A stretch of DNA of 64,000 nucleotides from contig NZ_CP056199.1 in NCBI RefSeq assembly GCF_013782625.1, positions 3,180,588 through 3,244,587 of the forward strand, read 5' to 3'. The notes under the pieces were generated by a model that ran no database searches, had not been told where the DNA came from, and saw only the letters and a program-made list of their open reading frames with translations. The DNA comes from Enterobacter sp. RHBSTW-00994. GTDB lineage: Bacteria > Pseudomonadota > Gammaproteobacteria > Enterobacterales > Enterobacteriaceae. The position numbers were made by a program, and so were the translations under genes. Shown here one piece after another: positions 49,428-58,713 of the stretch; the first letter of the stretch is position 1; each line of letters opens with the position of its first letter.

Positions 49428-49456
49428 ATTTTATACGATCTTTTAATAAAAAGCAA
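49428..49456 (-). promoter_or_regulatory. Sigma-70-like promoter of the 16-codon ORF
   Basis: On the minus strand TTGCTT (49456-49451), 17 bases, TAAAAT (49433-49428). Spacing is ideal and both hexamers are good matches. The predicted start is near 49420, about 40 bases before the ATG. Confidence 0.55.
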
Positions 49457-49616
49457 TATAGATATTTATTATCTTTATTTTCTCCTCCAATCATTATATC
49501 TTCTTCACAAAGCTAATATAATGAGCCTAATGTTAAATGATAAATTTGGTTTCTGCTGAAAACCCTAAATATGTTGAGGCTTATGGCTTTCACTTTAAAC
49601 ACTCCTGATTTGGCTT

Positions 49617-49736
49617 GAATCCTTGCCATCAGATCATCGTAGAGCGGTATGAGAGTCAGCTCTTCCCGCGATACGTATCAATATCCAGCCATGTCTTAAC
49701 ATTCTTCGTATGCTCAACTGACCAATTTTTCATCAT
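49617..49736 (-). pseudogene. Fragment of a DUF6387-like gene
   Basis: From the ATG at 49736 the sequence reads MMKNWSVEHTKNVKTWLDID, then a frameshift near 49665, then EELTLIPLYDDLMARI. This matches the first ~45 residues of the intact gene at 47308-48168. Only this 5' part remains. It is a decayed paralogue near the right end of the element. Confidence 0.85.
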
Positions 49737-49913
49737 CCAGCCCGCCCCTTGAATCCATGTGGTGGCTTTAGCTTACTGCAACCCTTAAGTCAGGTGAAAT
49801 TTTAGAGTAGCAGTGTTTTTCCTCCATCTAAGATGACTTTACCTTTTAGGCATACACTGATACAATTCAATAAAAAAAATCAATTATAATCAATATATTA
49901 TATTGCTTTATTT

Positions 49914-49933
49914 AATCCTCTCGTGCCGACCAA
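49914..49933 (+). repeat. attR core
   Basis: AATCCTCTCGTGCCGACCAA, the exact 20-bp copy of the proL 3' end at 30119-30138. It marks the right end of the element; core DNA resumes after it with the old proL terminator. Confidence 0.93.
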
Positions 49934-49948
49934 TCTTACTCGTTAAAT

Positions 49949-49980
49949 AAAGGGCTTGCCTGATCGGGTTAGCCCTTTTT
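49949..49980 (+). terminator. Original proL terminator, now displaced
   Basis: Stem AAGGGCT (49950-49956) / AGCCCTT (49971-49977) followed by Ts, 16 bp after the attR repeat. Before integration it lay just after the tRNA. The element now separates it from proL by almost 20 kb. Confidence 0.85.
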
Positions 49981-50645
49981 CTATGTGGTAATTTGTGTAT
50001 ACACAGTACCTTTGCGTTTCCTTCCCTGATGCAAAACCCCTTGCGTTGTTAATCCGCACCTTACGAAGCTAATCGCAAGAATAATACTCACGCGAAAACT
50101 TTGATTGAAATTGACGAAGTTGTTCTTCCGCCGGGACCGATCGGCTAACAGTCTGAGTAAAAGTGAATACCTGAGATTTCAGCCCGCTAACGGTGGTTTA
50201 TTTCCCCTTTTGCCCATCCAGTACATTCAAACGCTCAACCAGTCAGGAGGCGCACCCACGCTGAGTCAGCGTTGCCATTGTTTGCGCATTTGTTCCACAT
50301 CTGGTCTCGCTGGCCACAGAGTTTGAGCCAGGGCCACAAGTGCATTCCCGTACTGAATTGCCCAGTTGGGCGGTAATGTCGCCACCCGCCCCCCTTGCGA
50401 AAAGACGTCCTTTAGCCAGACTGGGGGCAGGTTTAACGCCGCCAGCCTGATTAAGCACCTGTATTTGAGCATTGCTCAGCGTTTGCGACAAAAGGGGAAT
50501 TGAAGCAGCTAGCGTTCGGGAGGCATTATCCACTCACAGCACAGACCATCAACACCGAACCAACCCCAGCAAGAAATACCGGCCAACGCAGGCGATTGGT
50601 TTTAATGCCATCATTTTGGGCAGTAACAAAATGGCGAGTCTGTAC
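49981..50645. other. Decayed core sequence between the element and eco
   Basis: 665 bp without a convincing intact gene. Minus-strand frames at 50243-50533 and 50266-50472 overlap and look like frameshifted pieces of one or more lost genes (for example NASRTLAASIPLLSQTL in one frame and LPPNWAIQYGNALVALAQ in another). I cannot identify the parent. In E. coli this interval holds narP, ccm and nap genes, which are absent here. Confidence 0.45.
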
Positions 50646-50906
50646 TTACTGTTTTTCACGCCCACCCAGGAAAAAAATCCCCAGCGGAATGGCAAGAAGA
50701 ACGGTGAACACCAGGCTATAAACGAAGATCATCGCCGATTGCAGGACGTACATGCTTGTCGTCCATGCTGAAAGCGGGATGTTGTACTGTTCGATAACAC
50801 CGACAATGGTGGCCCGGCCGACGCCTGCTGCCGCAATCAAAAATACAACAAGCAGAGCCAGTAAGAATTTGCGGCCTTCAGGTGTTTTCAGTTTTGCGCG
50901 AACCAT
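50646..50906 (-). CDS. Small inner-membrane protein, DUF2534-like
   Basis: An 86-residue protein with two hydrophobic helices (FLLALLVVFLIAAAGVG and MIFVYSLVFTVLLAIPLGIFF). It resembles enterobacterial DUF2534 proteins in length and in IPLSAWTTSMYVLQSAMIFVYS; the assignment is from memory. Function unknown. AAGGAAGAGAG precedes the ATG at 50906. It is divergent from eco. Confidence 0.7.
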   Translation of the reverse strand: MVRAKLKTPEGRKFLLALLVVFLIAAAGVGRATIVGVIEQYNIPLSAWTTSMYVLQSAMIFVYSLVFTVLLAIPLGIFFLGGREKQ

Positions 50907-51108
50907 CTCTCTCTTCCTTTACAGATAAATAACATGATTTAACGCTCACACTAACACGATCTCCCACACGACTCCAATTCAGCATTAAAATCCAGATATA
51001 ACACAAAAAACCAGCTCATTACTCTGCTATAAATGAAAGAATAGGTAAACAAAACTACTTATTCAGCAAGGTTATGCTAATCTGAACGGGATCGTTTGAC
51101 ATAAAGGA

Positions 51109-51618
51109 ATGACTGTGAAAAACGCACCAAAATTTGCAATTGCCCTGATCGCCGCAGCCTGTGTTAGCGCGAGCGCTTTCGCCACTGATGCTAAAAATGT
51201 GCAACCGCTGGAAAAAGTTGCTCCTTATCCGCAAGCGGAGAAAGGAATGAAGCGTCAGGTGATTCAGTTACCGGTTCAGGAAGACGAAACGAATTACAAA
51301 GTTGAGCTGTTAATCGGCCAGACGCTGGAAGTGGACTGTAATCGACATCGTCTTGGCGGCCAACTGGAAAGCAAGACTCTGGAGGGATGGGGCTACGATT
51401 ACTACGTTTTCGACAAAGTGACCTCGCCGGTATCCACTATGATGGCGTGCCCGGATGGCAAGAAAGAGAACAAATTTGTAACCGCATATCTGGGCGATAA
51501 CAGCCTGCTGCGCTACAACAGCAAGTTACCTATCGTGGTATATACGCCAGAGAATATTGATGTGAAATATCGAGTGTGGAAGGCAGAAGAAGAGACGAGA
51601 AACGCTGTCGTTCGTTAA
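51109..51618 (+). CDS. eco: Ecotin, periplasmic serine protease inhibitor
   Basis: A 169-residue exported protein with a signal peptide ([25 protein letters not shown]). It contains the reactive-site loop [12 protein letters not shown] (P1 methionine) and the paired cysteine in EVDCNRH. It inhibits trypsin-like and elastase-like host proteases. A bidirectional terminator separates it from convergent mqo. Confidence 0.97.
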   Translation: MTVKNAPKFAIALIAAACVSASAFATDAKNVQPLEKVAPYPQAEKGMKRQVIQLPVQEDETNYKVELLIGQTLEVDCNRHRLGGQLESKTLEGWGYDYYVFDKVTSPVSTMMACPDGKKENKFVTAYLGDNSLLRYNSKLPIVVYTPENIDVKYRVWKAEEETRNAVVR

Positions 51619-51619
51619 T

Positions 51620-51656
51620 AAAAAGCCGGGTAAGCGCTATCGCTACCCGGCTTTTT
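51620..51656. terminator. Bidirectional terminator eco/mqo
   Basis: Stem AAAAAGCCGGGTA / TACCCGGCTTTTT with an 11-base loop. The A run on one side and the T run on the other allow it to serve both convergent genes. Confidence 0.93.
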
Positions 51657-51659
51657 ACA

Positions 51660-53309
51660 TTACAGCGCGATATCCGCTACCGGTTTGTTTTCAGGTTGAG
51701 ACTTAAGCTCTGCCTTCGGTGCCGTATCCGCTACCTGCGGTTTGACATACTGCAACTGCAGAACACGGCTGGTGTATTCCAGTTCCTGTTCTGTTGCCGC
51801 CACGTTGCCATTAAGCTTCGTGCCGTAAGACGGAATAATCGTTTTGAGTTTTGCCTGCCACGCCGGGCTGGAAACTTTATCTTTGAACACTTTTTCCATC
51901 AGGTGCAGCATAATTGGCGCTGCGGTTGACGCACCAGGCGATGCCCCCAGCAGTGCAGCGATTGTACCGTCTTTATCACTCACAACTTCAGTGCCAAGGC
52001 GCAACACACCGCCCTCTTTCGGATCGCGCTTGATAATCTGTACACGCTGACCCGCCTGCCACAAGCGCCAGTCTTCTTTCTTCGCCTGTGGATAATACTC
52101 TTTCAGTGCCGCAAAGCGATCGTCATCGGAGAGCATCACCTGACCAATCAGGTATTTGACGAGATCGAAGTTATCCAGGCCCACATCCACCATTGGCATA
52201 AAGTTGGATGTCGTCGTGGAGCTCAGCAGATCCCACAGAGAACCGTTCTTCAGGAATTTGGTGGAGAAGGTTGCGAATGGCCCAAACAGCACCACACGTT
52301 TACCATCCAGAATACGGGTGTCGATATGGGGAACAGACATCGGCGGCGCACCGACAGAAGCCTGACCATACACTTTCGCCAGATGGCGATTCACCACTTC
52401 CGGGTTATCAGATACAAGGAACTGACCGCCTACCGGGAAACCAGCATAATCATCCGCCTCAGGAATACCGGTTTCCTGGAGCAGTTTCAACGCCGCACCA
52501 CCCGCACCAATAAAGACAAACTTCGCTTTAATGACGTGTTCCGCATCCTTGTTTTTCAGATCGGCAACCGTCACGCTCCAGCTGTTATCCGCATTGCGCT
52601 TGAAGCCACGGACTTCGGTGCTGAGCTGCAGGTTAAAGTTCTCTTTTTTCTGCAGGGAACCGACCAGTTGACGGGTGATCTCACCGTAGTTAACGTCCGT
52701 ACCGATTTCGGTACGGGTCGCTGCAACTTTCTGATTTGGGTCACGCCCCTCCATCACCAGCGGAGCCCACTCTTTAATCTGAGCGTGATCTTCTGAATAT
52801 TTCATGCCACGGAACAGGCTGCTTTGTTGCAGAGCGGCGTAACGCGCGCGCAGGAAGTTCACATTTTGGTCACCCCACACGAAACTCATGTGTGGAACGG
52901 TATTGATGAAGGCATGTGGATCATGCATCACACCACTGTTCACCTGGTGTGACCAGAACTGGCGAGACACCTGGAACGCTTCGTTAATTTCTACTGCTTT
53001 CTCGATACTAATGGAGCCGTCCTTTTTCTGCGGCGTATAGTTCAGCTCCATAAGTGCCGAGTGTCCTGTGCCGGCATTGTTCCAGCCGTTAGAACTCTCT
53101 TTTGCCACGCCATCAAGGCGCTCGACCATGGTCATTGACCAGTCTGGCTGTAATTCTTGCAGATAGGTTCCCAGCGTGGCGCTCATGATACCGCCACCAA
53201 TTAAAAGGACGTCCGTTTCCTGCTCTTTCGGCGTGTCGGCTTTCGCAGTCATTGAGACAGCGTTCAGCCCCATCGCCAGGGTCATGAGCATGGCAGTCAT
53301 TTTTTTCAT
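51660..53309 (-). CDS. mqo: Malate:quinone oxidoreductase
   Basis: A 549-residue FAD enzyme of the respiratory chain that oxidises malate to oxaloacetate and passes electrons to quinone. A hydrophobic N-terminus is followed by the FAD-binding [41 protein letters not shown] is the family signature. The length equals E. coli Mqo (548) within one residue. Confidence 0.97.
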   Translation of the reverse strand: MKKMTAMLMTLAMGLNAVSMTAKADTPKEQETDVLLIGGGIMSATLGTYLQELQPDWSMTMVERLDGVAKESSNGWNNAGTGHSALMELNYTPQKKDGSISIEKAVEINEAFQVSRQFWSHQVNSGVMHDPHAFINTVPHMSFVWGDQNVNFLRARYAALQQSSLFRGMKYSEDHAQIKEWAPLVMEGRDPNQKVAATRTEIGTDVNYGEITRQLVGSLQKKENFNLQLSTEVRGFKRNADNSWSVTVADLKNKDAEHVIKAKFVFIGAGGAALKLLQETGIPEADDYAGFPVGGQFLVSDNPEVVNRHLAKVYGQASVGAPPMSVPHIDTRILDGKRVVLFGPFATFSTKFLKNGSLWDLLSSTTTSNFMPMVDVGLDNFDLVKYLIGQVMLSDDDRFAALKEYYPQAKKEDWRLWQAGQRVQIIKRDPKEGGVLRLGTEVVSDKDGTIAALLGASPGASTAAPIMLHLMEKVFKDKVSSPAWQAKLKTIIPSYGTKLNGNVAATEQELEYTSRVLQLQYVKPQVADTAPKAELKSQPENKPVADIAL

Positions 53310-53550
53310 AATTTATGCCTTCGTTGTAGTAGTGCTTTATGCGTGGAAATTGCAGGTGAAAAAACTGCGGGGAACGGTAACAACTTTTAAATATTGTTTA
53401 AAGGTTACGAAATTATTGTAATTGTGAAATTTAATGATGGATTGTTTGTATGGGATTGAGGGATGCGGCTGGCAAAACAGCCGTTTTCTGGCTACTATGC
53501 TGCACTTTGTGATCGCGCGCACGGAAGCCTGCCCTAACCTGCGAATTGTT

Positions 53551-54798
53551 ATGTCATTACCACACTCTTCTACTCCAGCCTCCAACGAAGGCCGCGTTGC
53601 CATCGTGCTGCGCTCTCCCACACTCATGATGCGTGAAACGCTGGCCGGGGTGATTACCGCCCTGGCACTGATTCCTGAAGTGATCTCATTTTCCGTGGTG
53701 GCGGGCGTTGACCCTAAAGTAAGCCTGATTGCCTCGGTGGTACTTTGCCTGGTGCTTTCTGTGCTTGGTGGCCGTCCGGCAATGGTGACTGCAGCTGCGG
53801 GTTCTGTCGCGCTGGTGATAGGTCCTATGGTTCATCAGCATGGTGTGCAGTACATTTTGCCTGCCGTGTTACTGGCTGGAGCTATCCAAATCCTGTTCGG
53901 CATACTGGGTATGGCGCGGTTAATGCGATTTATTCCTCAGTCGGTAATGACTGGCTTTGTTAACGCACTGGGCATATTGATTTTCATTGCACAGGTTCCC
54001 CATTTCTGGAGTAACAGCCCGCTGATTGTGGGCCTGTTCATGCTGACACTGCTGATTGTGCTGTGGATCCCGCGTTATATAAAAAACATCCCTTCCCCTC
54101 TGATCGCTATTGTTGCACTCACGCTATTTACCGTGTTAAGCGGCCAAACGCTGCCAACCGTGGGCGATGAAGGTTCAATGAGCGGTGGTCTGCCAGGTCT
54201 GACCCCGTTGCTTGTACCACTGAATCTGGAGACGCTCGGTATTATCTGGCCCTGCGCTCTCAGTATTGCCTTTGTCGGTTTACTGGAGTCTTTGCTGACA
54301 GCAAAACTGGTGGATGAGCTGACGGCCACACCATCAGGCAAACGCCGCGAAAGTACCGGGCTGGGTGTCGGGAATATTCTGTCTGGTTTTTACGGTGGAA
54401 TTGCGGGTTGTGCAATGATTGGACAAACCATTGTCAACGTTGAGATGGGGAAAGGCCGGAGTCGTATTTCAACGATTGCCGCAGGCATCGTCCTGCTGAT
54501 ACTGGTGACATCACTCAGTGATGTGATGGCAAAAATTCCGATGGCCGTTCTGGCCGGAATCATGGCCATTGTGGCTTTCAAAACCTTCAACTGGCATAGC
54601 CTTCAACCTGCCAAAATGAAAGGTGCGCCCGTGGCCGAAACGCTCGTCATGCTGGTCACTGTTGCAGCAACCGTTTCTACCGGAAATCTGGCCATTGGCG
54701 TGCTGGGTGGGATTATTGTCATGGTTATCCTTCCCGCACGCCTTAAGCGTAACGTCCTGGCTATAAAAGAAAAATCGTTGCCAGACCAAGGAAAATAA
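53551..54798 (+). CDS. SulP-family anion transporter without STAS domain
   Basis: About 415 residues from the ATG at 53551 (MSLPHSSTPASNEG); the frame is open to 53434, but the earlier part looks non-coding. MRETLAGVITALALIPEVISFSVVAGVDP is the SulP entry, and about 11 helices follow. The C-terminal STAS domain of larger SulP proteins is missing. The substrate (sulfate, bicarbonate or dicarboxylate) cannot be told. Its last 38 bp overlap the end of mgtE on the other strand. E. coli has no gene for it here. Confidence 0.85.
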   Translation: MSLPHSSTPASNEGRVAIVLRSPTLMMRETLAGVITALALIPEVISFSVVAGVDPKVSLIASVVLCLVLSVLGGRPAMVTAAAGSVALVIGPMVHQHGVQYILPAVLLAGAIQILFGILGMARLMRFIPQSVMTGFVNALGILIFIAQVPHFWSNSPLIVGLFMLTLLIVLWIPRYIKNIPSPLIAIVALTLFTVLSGQTLPTVGDEGSMSGGLPGLTPLLVPLNLETLGIIWPCALSIAFVGLLESLLTAKLVDELTATPSGKRRESTGLGVGNILSGFYGGIAGCAMIGQTIVNVEMGKGRSRISTIAAGIVLLILVTSLSDVMAKIPMAVLAGIMAIVAFKTFNWHSLQPAKMKGAPVAETLVMLVTVAATVSTGNLAIGVLGGIIVMVILPARLKRNVLAIKEKSLPDQGK

Positions 54799-56200
54799 AG
54801 AACCCACCGGTATCGGTAATCGCGGTAATCATCACGCTCGACCCCACTGCGGGGTCGCGCCCCAGTTTGGTCATCGTCAGGGGAATAATCACCCCCATCA
54901 TGGCAGCCACCAGCAGGTTCAGCACCATCGCCAGCATCATCACCCCGCCTAACGCCATATCGTCGTAAAGCCACCAGGTAATGCCGCCCATAATACCGCC
55001 CCACACCAGACCATTAATCAGCGCAACGCCCATCTCTCTGAAGATCAGGAAGGTAAAGTTACCGGGCTGGATATTTTCCAGAGCCAGTGCACGGACGATC
55101 ATGGTGATGGTCTGATTACCGGTATTCCCACCAATCCCCGCAACAATAGGCATCAGAGACGCCAGCGCCACCAGTTGTGAAATGGTGTGTTCAAATCCGT
55201 CAATGACGCGCGATGCAATAAATGCCGTACACAGATTAATGGCAAGCCATGCCCAGCGCGTTTTCACAGCTTTACCGACAGAAGCATGTACGTCATCTTC
55301 TGCGCTTAACCCGCCCAGGGCACGCAAATCGTTATCGGTTTCCTCGTAAACTACATCAACGATCTCATCGATGGTCAAACGCCCCATCAGCTTTCCTACG
55401 GAATCAACCACCGCCGCACTCACCAGGTCGTCACGTTCGAAGGTTCGGGCTGCCTTTTCCGCATCATCTTCCGGGGAGAAAACCATGGGCTCTGTTTCCA
55501 TCACCTCACTCACCAGCCGCTGGGTACTGTTCAGCAGGATGGTTTTCAGTTCCAGCTCGCCGAGCAGGGTTTTATCCCGCGAGGTGACAAACAGCTTATC
55601 GGTGTTATCCGGCATGCTACCCAGACGACGCAGGTAGCGCTGCACCGTACCAAGCGTCACATCCGGGCGAACCATGATGACGCCAAACTCCATGATCGCG
55701 CCGACACTGTTTTTCTCATAGTTCATCACCTGGCGCACGCGCGCACGTTCATCTGCGGGAAGCGATGCGAGCAAGCGTCCCGTCAGATTTCGCGGTAAAT
55801 GCTGAACAAGGTAGATCTGCTCATCAATATCCAGCGTTTGTAGTGCATCGAGAATGTCGCGGTCGCTCATCTCATCAATGAGATCGTCCCAGACGTTTTC
55901 TGAGGCTTCCAGCAGGACCTGGCCCCGTTCATGATCCTGCACCAGGCGCCACAGGGCGTGACGCTCTTCTGAAGGGAGTGCTTCGAGCGTATCGGCTAAA
56001 TCAGGAGGGGGTAAATGGGCAACCAGCGCACCAACCTCAGCAATATCGTCGGACAGCGTCCCGACATCATATTGCTCAGCCAGGGTCAATTTGCCCAACA
56101 ACGCGGAGGTAACCGCTTTATCGGTCGTGAGCAGCCAGATAAGTCGGGCACGCTCCTGATCGCGCAACCTTGCGCTGTTTTTGTTTATTACCGACATCAA
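54761..56200 (-). CDS. mgtE: Magnesium transporter MgtE
   Basis: A 479-residue protein. The N-terminal MgtE_N superhelical domain is followed by two CBS domains (from about residue 180 to 300) and five membrane helices with the pore segment PIVAGIGGNTGNQTITMIVRALAL. It conducts Mg2+ inwards and is gated by Mg2+ bound to the cytosolic domains. It overlaps the SulP gene tail to tail by 38 bp. E. coli K-12 lacks mgtE. Confidence 0.94.
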   Translation of the reverse strand: MMSVINKNSARLRDQERARLIWLLTTDKAVTSALLGKLTLAEQYDVGTLSDDIAEVGALVAHLPPPDLADTLEALPSEERHALWRLVQDHERGQVLLEASENVWDDLIDEMSDRDILDALQTLDIDEQIYLVQHLPRNLTGRLLASLPADERARVRQVMNYEKNSVGAIMEFGVIMVRPDVTLGTVQRYLRRLGSMPDNTDKLFVTSRDKTLLGELELKTILLNSTQRLVSEVMETEPMVFSPEDDAEKAARTFERDDLVSAAVVDSVGKLMGRLTIDEIVDVVYEETDNDLRALGGLSAEDDVHASVGKAVKTRWAWLAINLCTAFIASRVIDGFEHTISQLVALASLMPIVAGIGGNTGNQTITMIVRALALENIQPGNFTFLIFREMGVALINGLVWGGIMGGITWWLYDDMALGGVMMLAMVLNLLVAAMMGVIIPLTMTKLGRDPAVGSSVMITAITDTGGFFIFLGLATIFLL

Positions 56201-56308
56201 TCATATATCCATGAAATGAGATGGAACTAAGCATAGCGCGGGGATATGTAAATAAGAATAAACATGCCAAAGGAATGGGCAAAAAAAAGGCGAATAGCGA
56301 GATATAGC

Positions 56309-56331
56309 ACCCTCTCCCTGTAGGAGAGGGT
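56309..56331. repeat. Palindromic repeat between mgtE and yojI
   Basis: ACCCTCTCC / GGAGAGGGT, a perfect 9-bp stem with a CTGTA loop, 13 bp past the yojI stop. It has the wording of a common enterobacterial intergenic palindrome. No T run, so probably an mRNA-end stabiliser. Confidence 0.65.
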
Positions 56332-56343
56332 CGGAGAGAATCA

Positions 56344-57987
56344 TCAGGCCGTTCGCGCCACCGCATCACGCGACGCAGCATCGCGCTCTTCACCCGTCAG
56401 CTCGCTGAGCTGCCCATTACGCATTTCGAGCAGGCGATCGGCATGAATGAAGTAGTGGTCGTCATGGCTGATAGCAAAAACAGTTTTGCCCATCTCCTGC
56501 ATCAACGGCAGCAATACCTGATAAAACTCACGACGGAAATGCGGGTCCTGATCGGCAGCCCACTCATCCAGCAAGATAATGTCACGCTCTTCGGCAAGCG
56601 CCAGAAGCAATGCCACGCGCTTTTTCTGCCCTTTAGAGAGTTTGAGATTCAGGATCTTGCCATCGTGTAACTCAAGCTTATGGGCCATTTGCAGATGCGC
56701 CAGCCATTTCTCGACCAGGGCAGCATTGGCCTGGTGTCCTTCAGGTCCCAGTAGTTGATCAAACAGCCAGACGTCAGTGAATACCGCTGAGAAGAGCTTG
56801 CGATAATCTTCCGGTTTCTCCACGCTAACGGCTTGACCATCGAGCAGAATTTCACCCGATTGCGGCTGATATAACCCAGTCAACAACATAGCCAGCGTTG
56901 ACTTCCCACTACCGTTGCCCCCAATCAGGAACAACAACTCACCACGGTTAATCGTCAGGTTAACCGGTCCGACCGAGAACGCATTATCCTGGTAGTGGAA
57001 CATCACATTGCGCAGCTCCAGTGTTTGCCAGTCCGGGAACGCCTGTGGACGAGGGAATTCTGCTTTAAACGGTGCAAGGTCGAATTTTTTGAGTTTATTG
57101 AAAGCCACCTGTGCACTCAGCAAGGTCGGCAACGCGCCCACGGCAGATAACAGCGGGGTGCGTAAAAACAGCAGCGTCAGCGAATACGTCGCCGCCACGT
57201 TCGTATCTGCCCAGCCCAGGCTGTTAGCCATCCAGAACACCAGACCAATCGCGCCCAGCATCATAATATTGGACCAGTTCACCGCACTCAGGTGGAACGT
57301 ATCGGCACGAATAATGTGGTGACGGTATTCCCGCGCATCCGGGATATAAAGATGGTTAAAGATATGTTCAGCACGTTCGCGGTTCAGCGTTAGCTCTTTA
57401 CGGCCTTCCAGCACCGTCTGATAATCGTTGTAGAGTTTATCTTCGGTTTCACGCAGCACCGCCATATGTTTGTACACCCGTGCCACCAGCATATAACCGC
57501 CCCAGATGGTGATCACAATCCACAGCGCCGTCACCGCCAACATTTTGGTGGAGAGCCAGGCCAGGTACGCCGCCGACCCAAAGGTTAAAATGATCCCCTG
57601 GACCAGCTCGGGCAAACGCACGAAGGCAATGGTTATCGCCCTAACATCGCTGGTTAACCCTGCCAGCAGAGAAGCACTCCCAAGCTGCTCAACACGCTCT
57701 ACCTGTGTATCCAGAATACGTTTGATAAACTCGCTACGCAGGCGATAGACGAAATGGTGTCCGAGCACAGTTAATGCCAGCTGTGATCCCAGCGTCACGG
57801 CCATTAACAGCAGCAGCAGCCCCAGAAACTCTGGCAAGACGGACAAAGAGGTATCAACCATCTCAATCAGGCGCACATTGATAAAGGCGATAAGACCAAT
57901 ACCCAACGCGGCACTGGCAAGGCTGAGCGCCATAACGGCAATAAAGGGCCAGCGGTACTGACGCCAGACAAGGAGAAGTAGTTGCAT
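56344..57987 (-). CDS. yojI: ABC exporter of peptides (microcin J25 efflux), fused permease-ATPase
   Basis: A 547-residue protein, six-helix permease domain followed by an ATPase with Walker [11 protein letters not shown], signature LSKGQKKR and Walker [12 protein letters not shown]. The start is placed at the ATG at 57987 ([15 protein letters not shown]), equal to E. coli YojI; the frame is open 18 bp further. YojI works with TolC to export microcin J25. Its signature is the LSKGQ variant, as in E. coli. Confidence 0.95.
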   Translation of the reverse strand: MQLLLLVWRQYRWPFIAVMALSLASAALGIGLIAFINVRLIEMVDTSLSVLPEFLGLLLLLMAVTLGSQLALTVLGHHFVYRLRSEFIKRILDTQVERVEQLGSASLLAGLTSDVRAITIAFVRLPELVQGIILTFGSAAYLAWLSTKMLAVTALWIVITIWGGYMLVARVYKHMAVLRETEDKLYNDYQTVLEGRKELTLNRERAEHIFNHLYIPDAREYRHHIIRADTFHLSAVNWSNIMMLGAIGLVFWMANSLGWADTNVAATYSLTLLFLRTPLLSAVGALPTLLSAQVAFNKLKKFDLAPFKAEFPRPQAFPDWQTLELRNVMFHYQDNAFSVGPVNLTINRGELLFLIGGNGSGKSTLAMLLTGLYQPQSGEILLDGQAVSVEKPEDYRKLFSAVFTDVWLFDQLLGPEGHQANAALVEKWLAHLQMAHKLELHDGKILNLKLSKGQKKRVALLLALAEERDIILLDEWAADQDPHFRREFYQVLLPLMQEMGKTVFAISHDDHYFIHADRLLEMRNGQLSELTGEERDAASRDAVARTA

Positions 57988-58062
57988 ACTGAGCAATCCG
58001 GGCAATAAAAACAGCCAGCAGTGTAAACTGCCTTACGCTCACATCAAGAATAATTCTTATTT

Positions 58063-58713
58063 TTATTCGCTATACGTAGCCTGTCTGAAGGTCAGATTAA
58101 AGCGAAATGCCCCCGACTGCGAGTGAAAGCCGGGTTTGAGGGGTTGAATACCGTGGTAAAACAGCCGTGATTCTCCGCCCCACACCACGACATCTCCGTG
58201 TTCAAGCATCAGGCGTTTAAGCGGATCGCTGCGCCGTGCTCCCCCAAACTGAAAGATGGCAGGCAGCCCAAGCGAGACAGAAACAATCGGTGCACGCAGG
58301 TCTGGTTCATCTTTGTCCTGATGCAGGGAGAGTTTTGCGCCTACAGCATAGCGATTAATGAGGCAAGCATCAGGATGAAAACCCGAATAACCCGCCGCAG
58401 CGGCAGCATCGTGACATAGCCTCTCAAATACCGAAGGCATCGGCGGCCAGGGTTTTCCGGTCACAGGGTCGTAGCGTGAATACAGATACCCGTGTTCATC
58501 AGTGCTCCATCCAAGTGTTCCACAATTGGTCATCGCAACCGACATGGTGTAGCCACCAGGGGTGATCATATGGCGAAACGGTGAAACCGCCTCTATCGCG
58601 TTGATGCCGTCGAAAAGCACCGCCGCACGCGACAAGGCGAAGCGGCGCAGGATTACGGCCCCTGGGGCGAGCGGTTCCTGCCAGGGTTCCGCATCGGCAA
58701 AAAGATCGAGCAT
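58063..58713 (-). CDS. alkB: Alkylated DNA repair dioxygenase AlkB
   Basis: A 216-residue Fe(II)/2-oxoglutarate dioxygenase that removes methyl groups from 1-methyladenine and 3-methylcytosine. NRYAVGAKLSLHQDKDEPD carries the HxD iron ligands; FYHGIQPL and RFNLTFR supply the distal His and the 2OG-binding arginines. Its ATG shares one base with the ada stop (TAATG), giving the ada-alkB adaptive-response operon. Confidence 0.96.
   Translation of the reverse strand: MLDLFADAEPWQEPLAPGAVILRRFALSRAAVLFDGINAIEAVSPFRHMITPGGYTMSVAMTNCGTLGWSTDEHGYLYSRYDPVTGKPWPPMPSVFERLCHDAAAAAGYSGFHPDACLINRYAVGAKLSLHQDKDEPDLRAPIVSVSLGLPAIFQFGGARRSDPLKRLMLEHGDVVVWGGESRLFYHGIQPLKPGFHSQSGAFRFNLTFRQATYSE

Larger units (their letters stand above)
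30119..49933. mobile_element. Integrative (probably mobilizable) element in proL
   Basis: About 19.8 kb between direct repeats of the proL 3' end. It carries a P4-type integrase at the tRNA-proximal end, an AlpA-like regulator, MobC-like and relaxase genes, two IS copies and several AT-rich foreign genes. The relaxase without type IV secretion genes indicates an integrative mobilizable element that would need a helper. The integrase is broken, so the element is probably fixed. Confidence 0.92.

Noticed and set aside
30119..49933. A full integrative conjugative element or prophage
   Set aside because: No type IV secretion, coupling protein, capsid, terminase or lysis genes are present; only mob genes and a P4-type integrase.
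50266..50533. Two overlapping minus-strand ORFs as real genes
   Set aside because: They overlap in different frames, lack ribosome-binding sites and look like pieces of decayed sequence.
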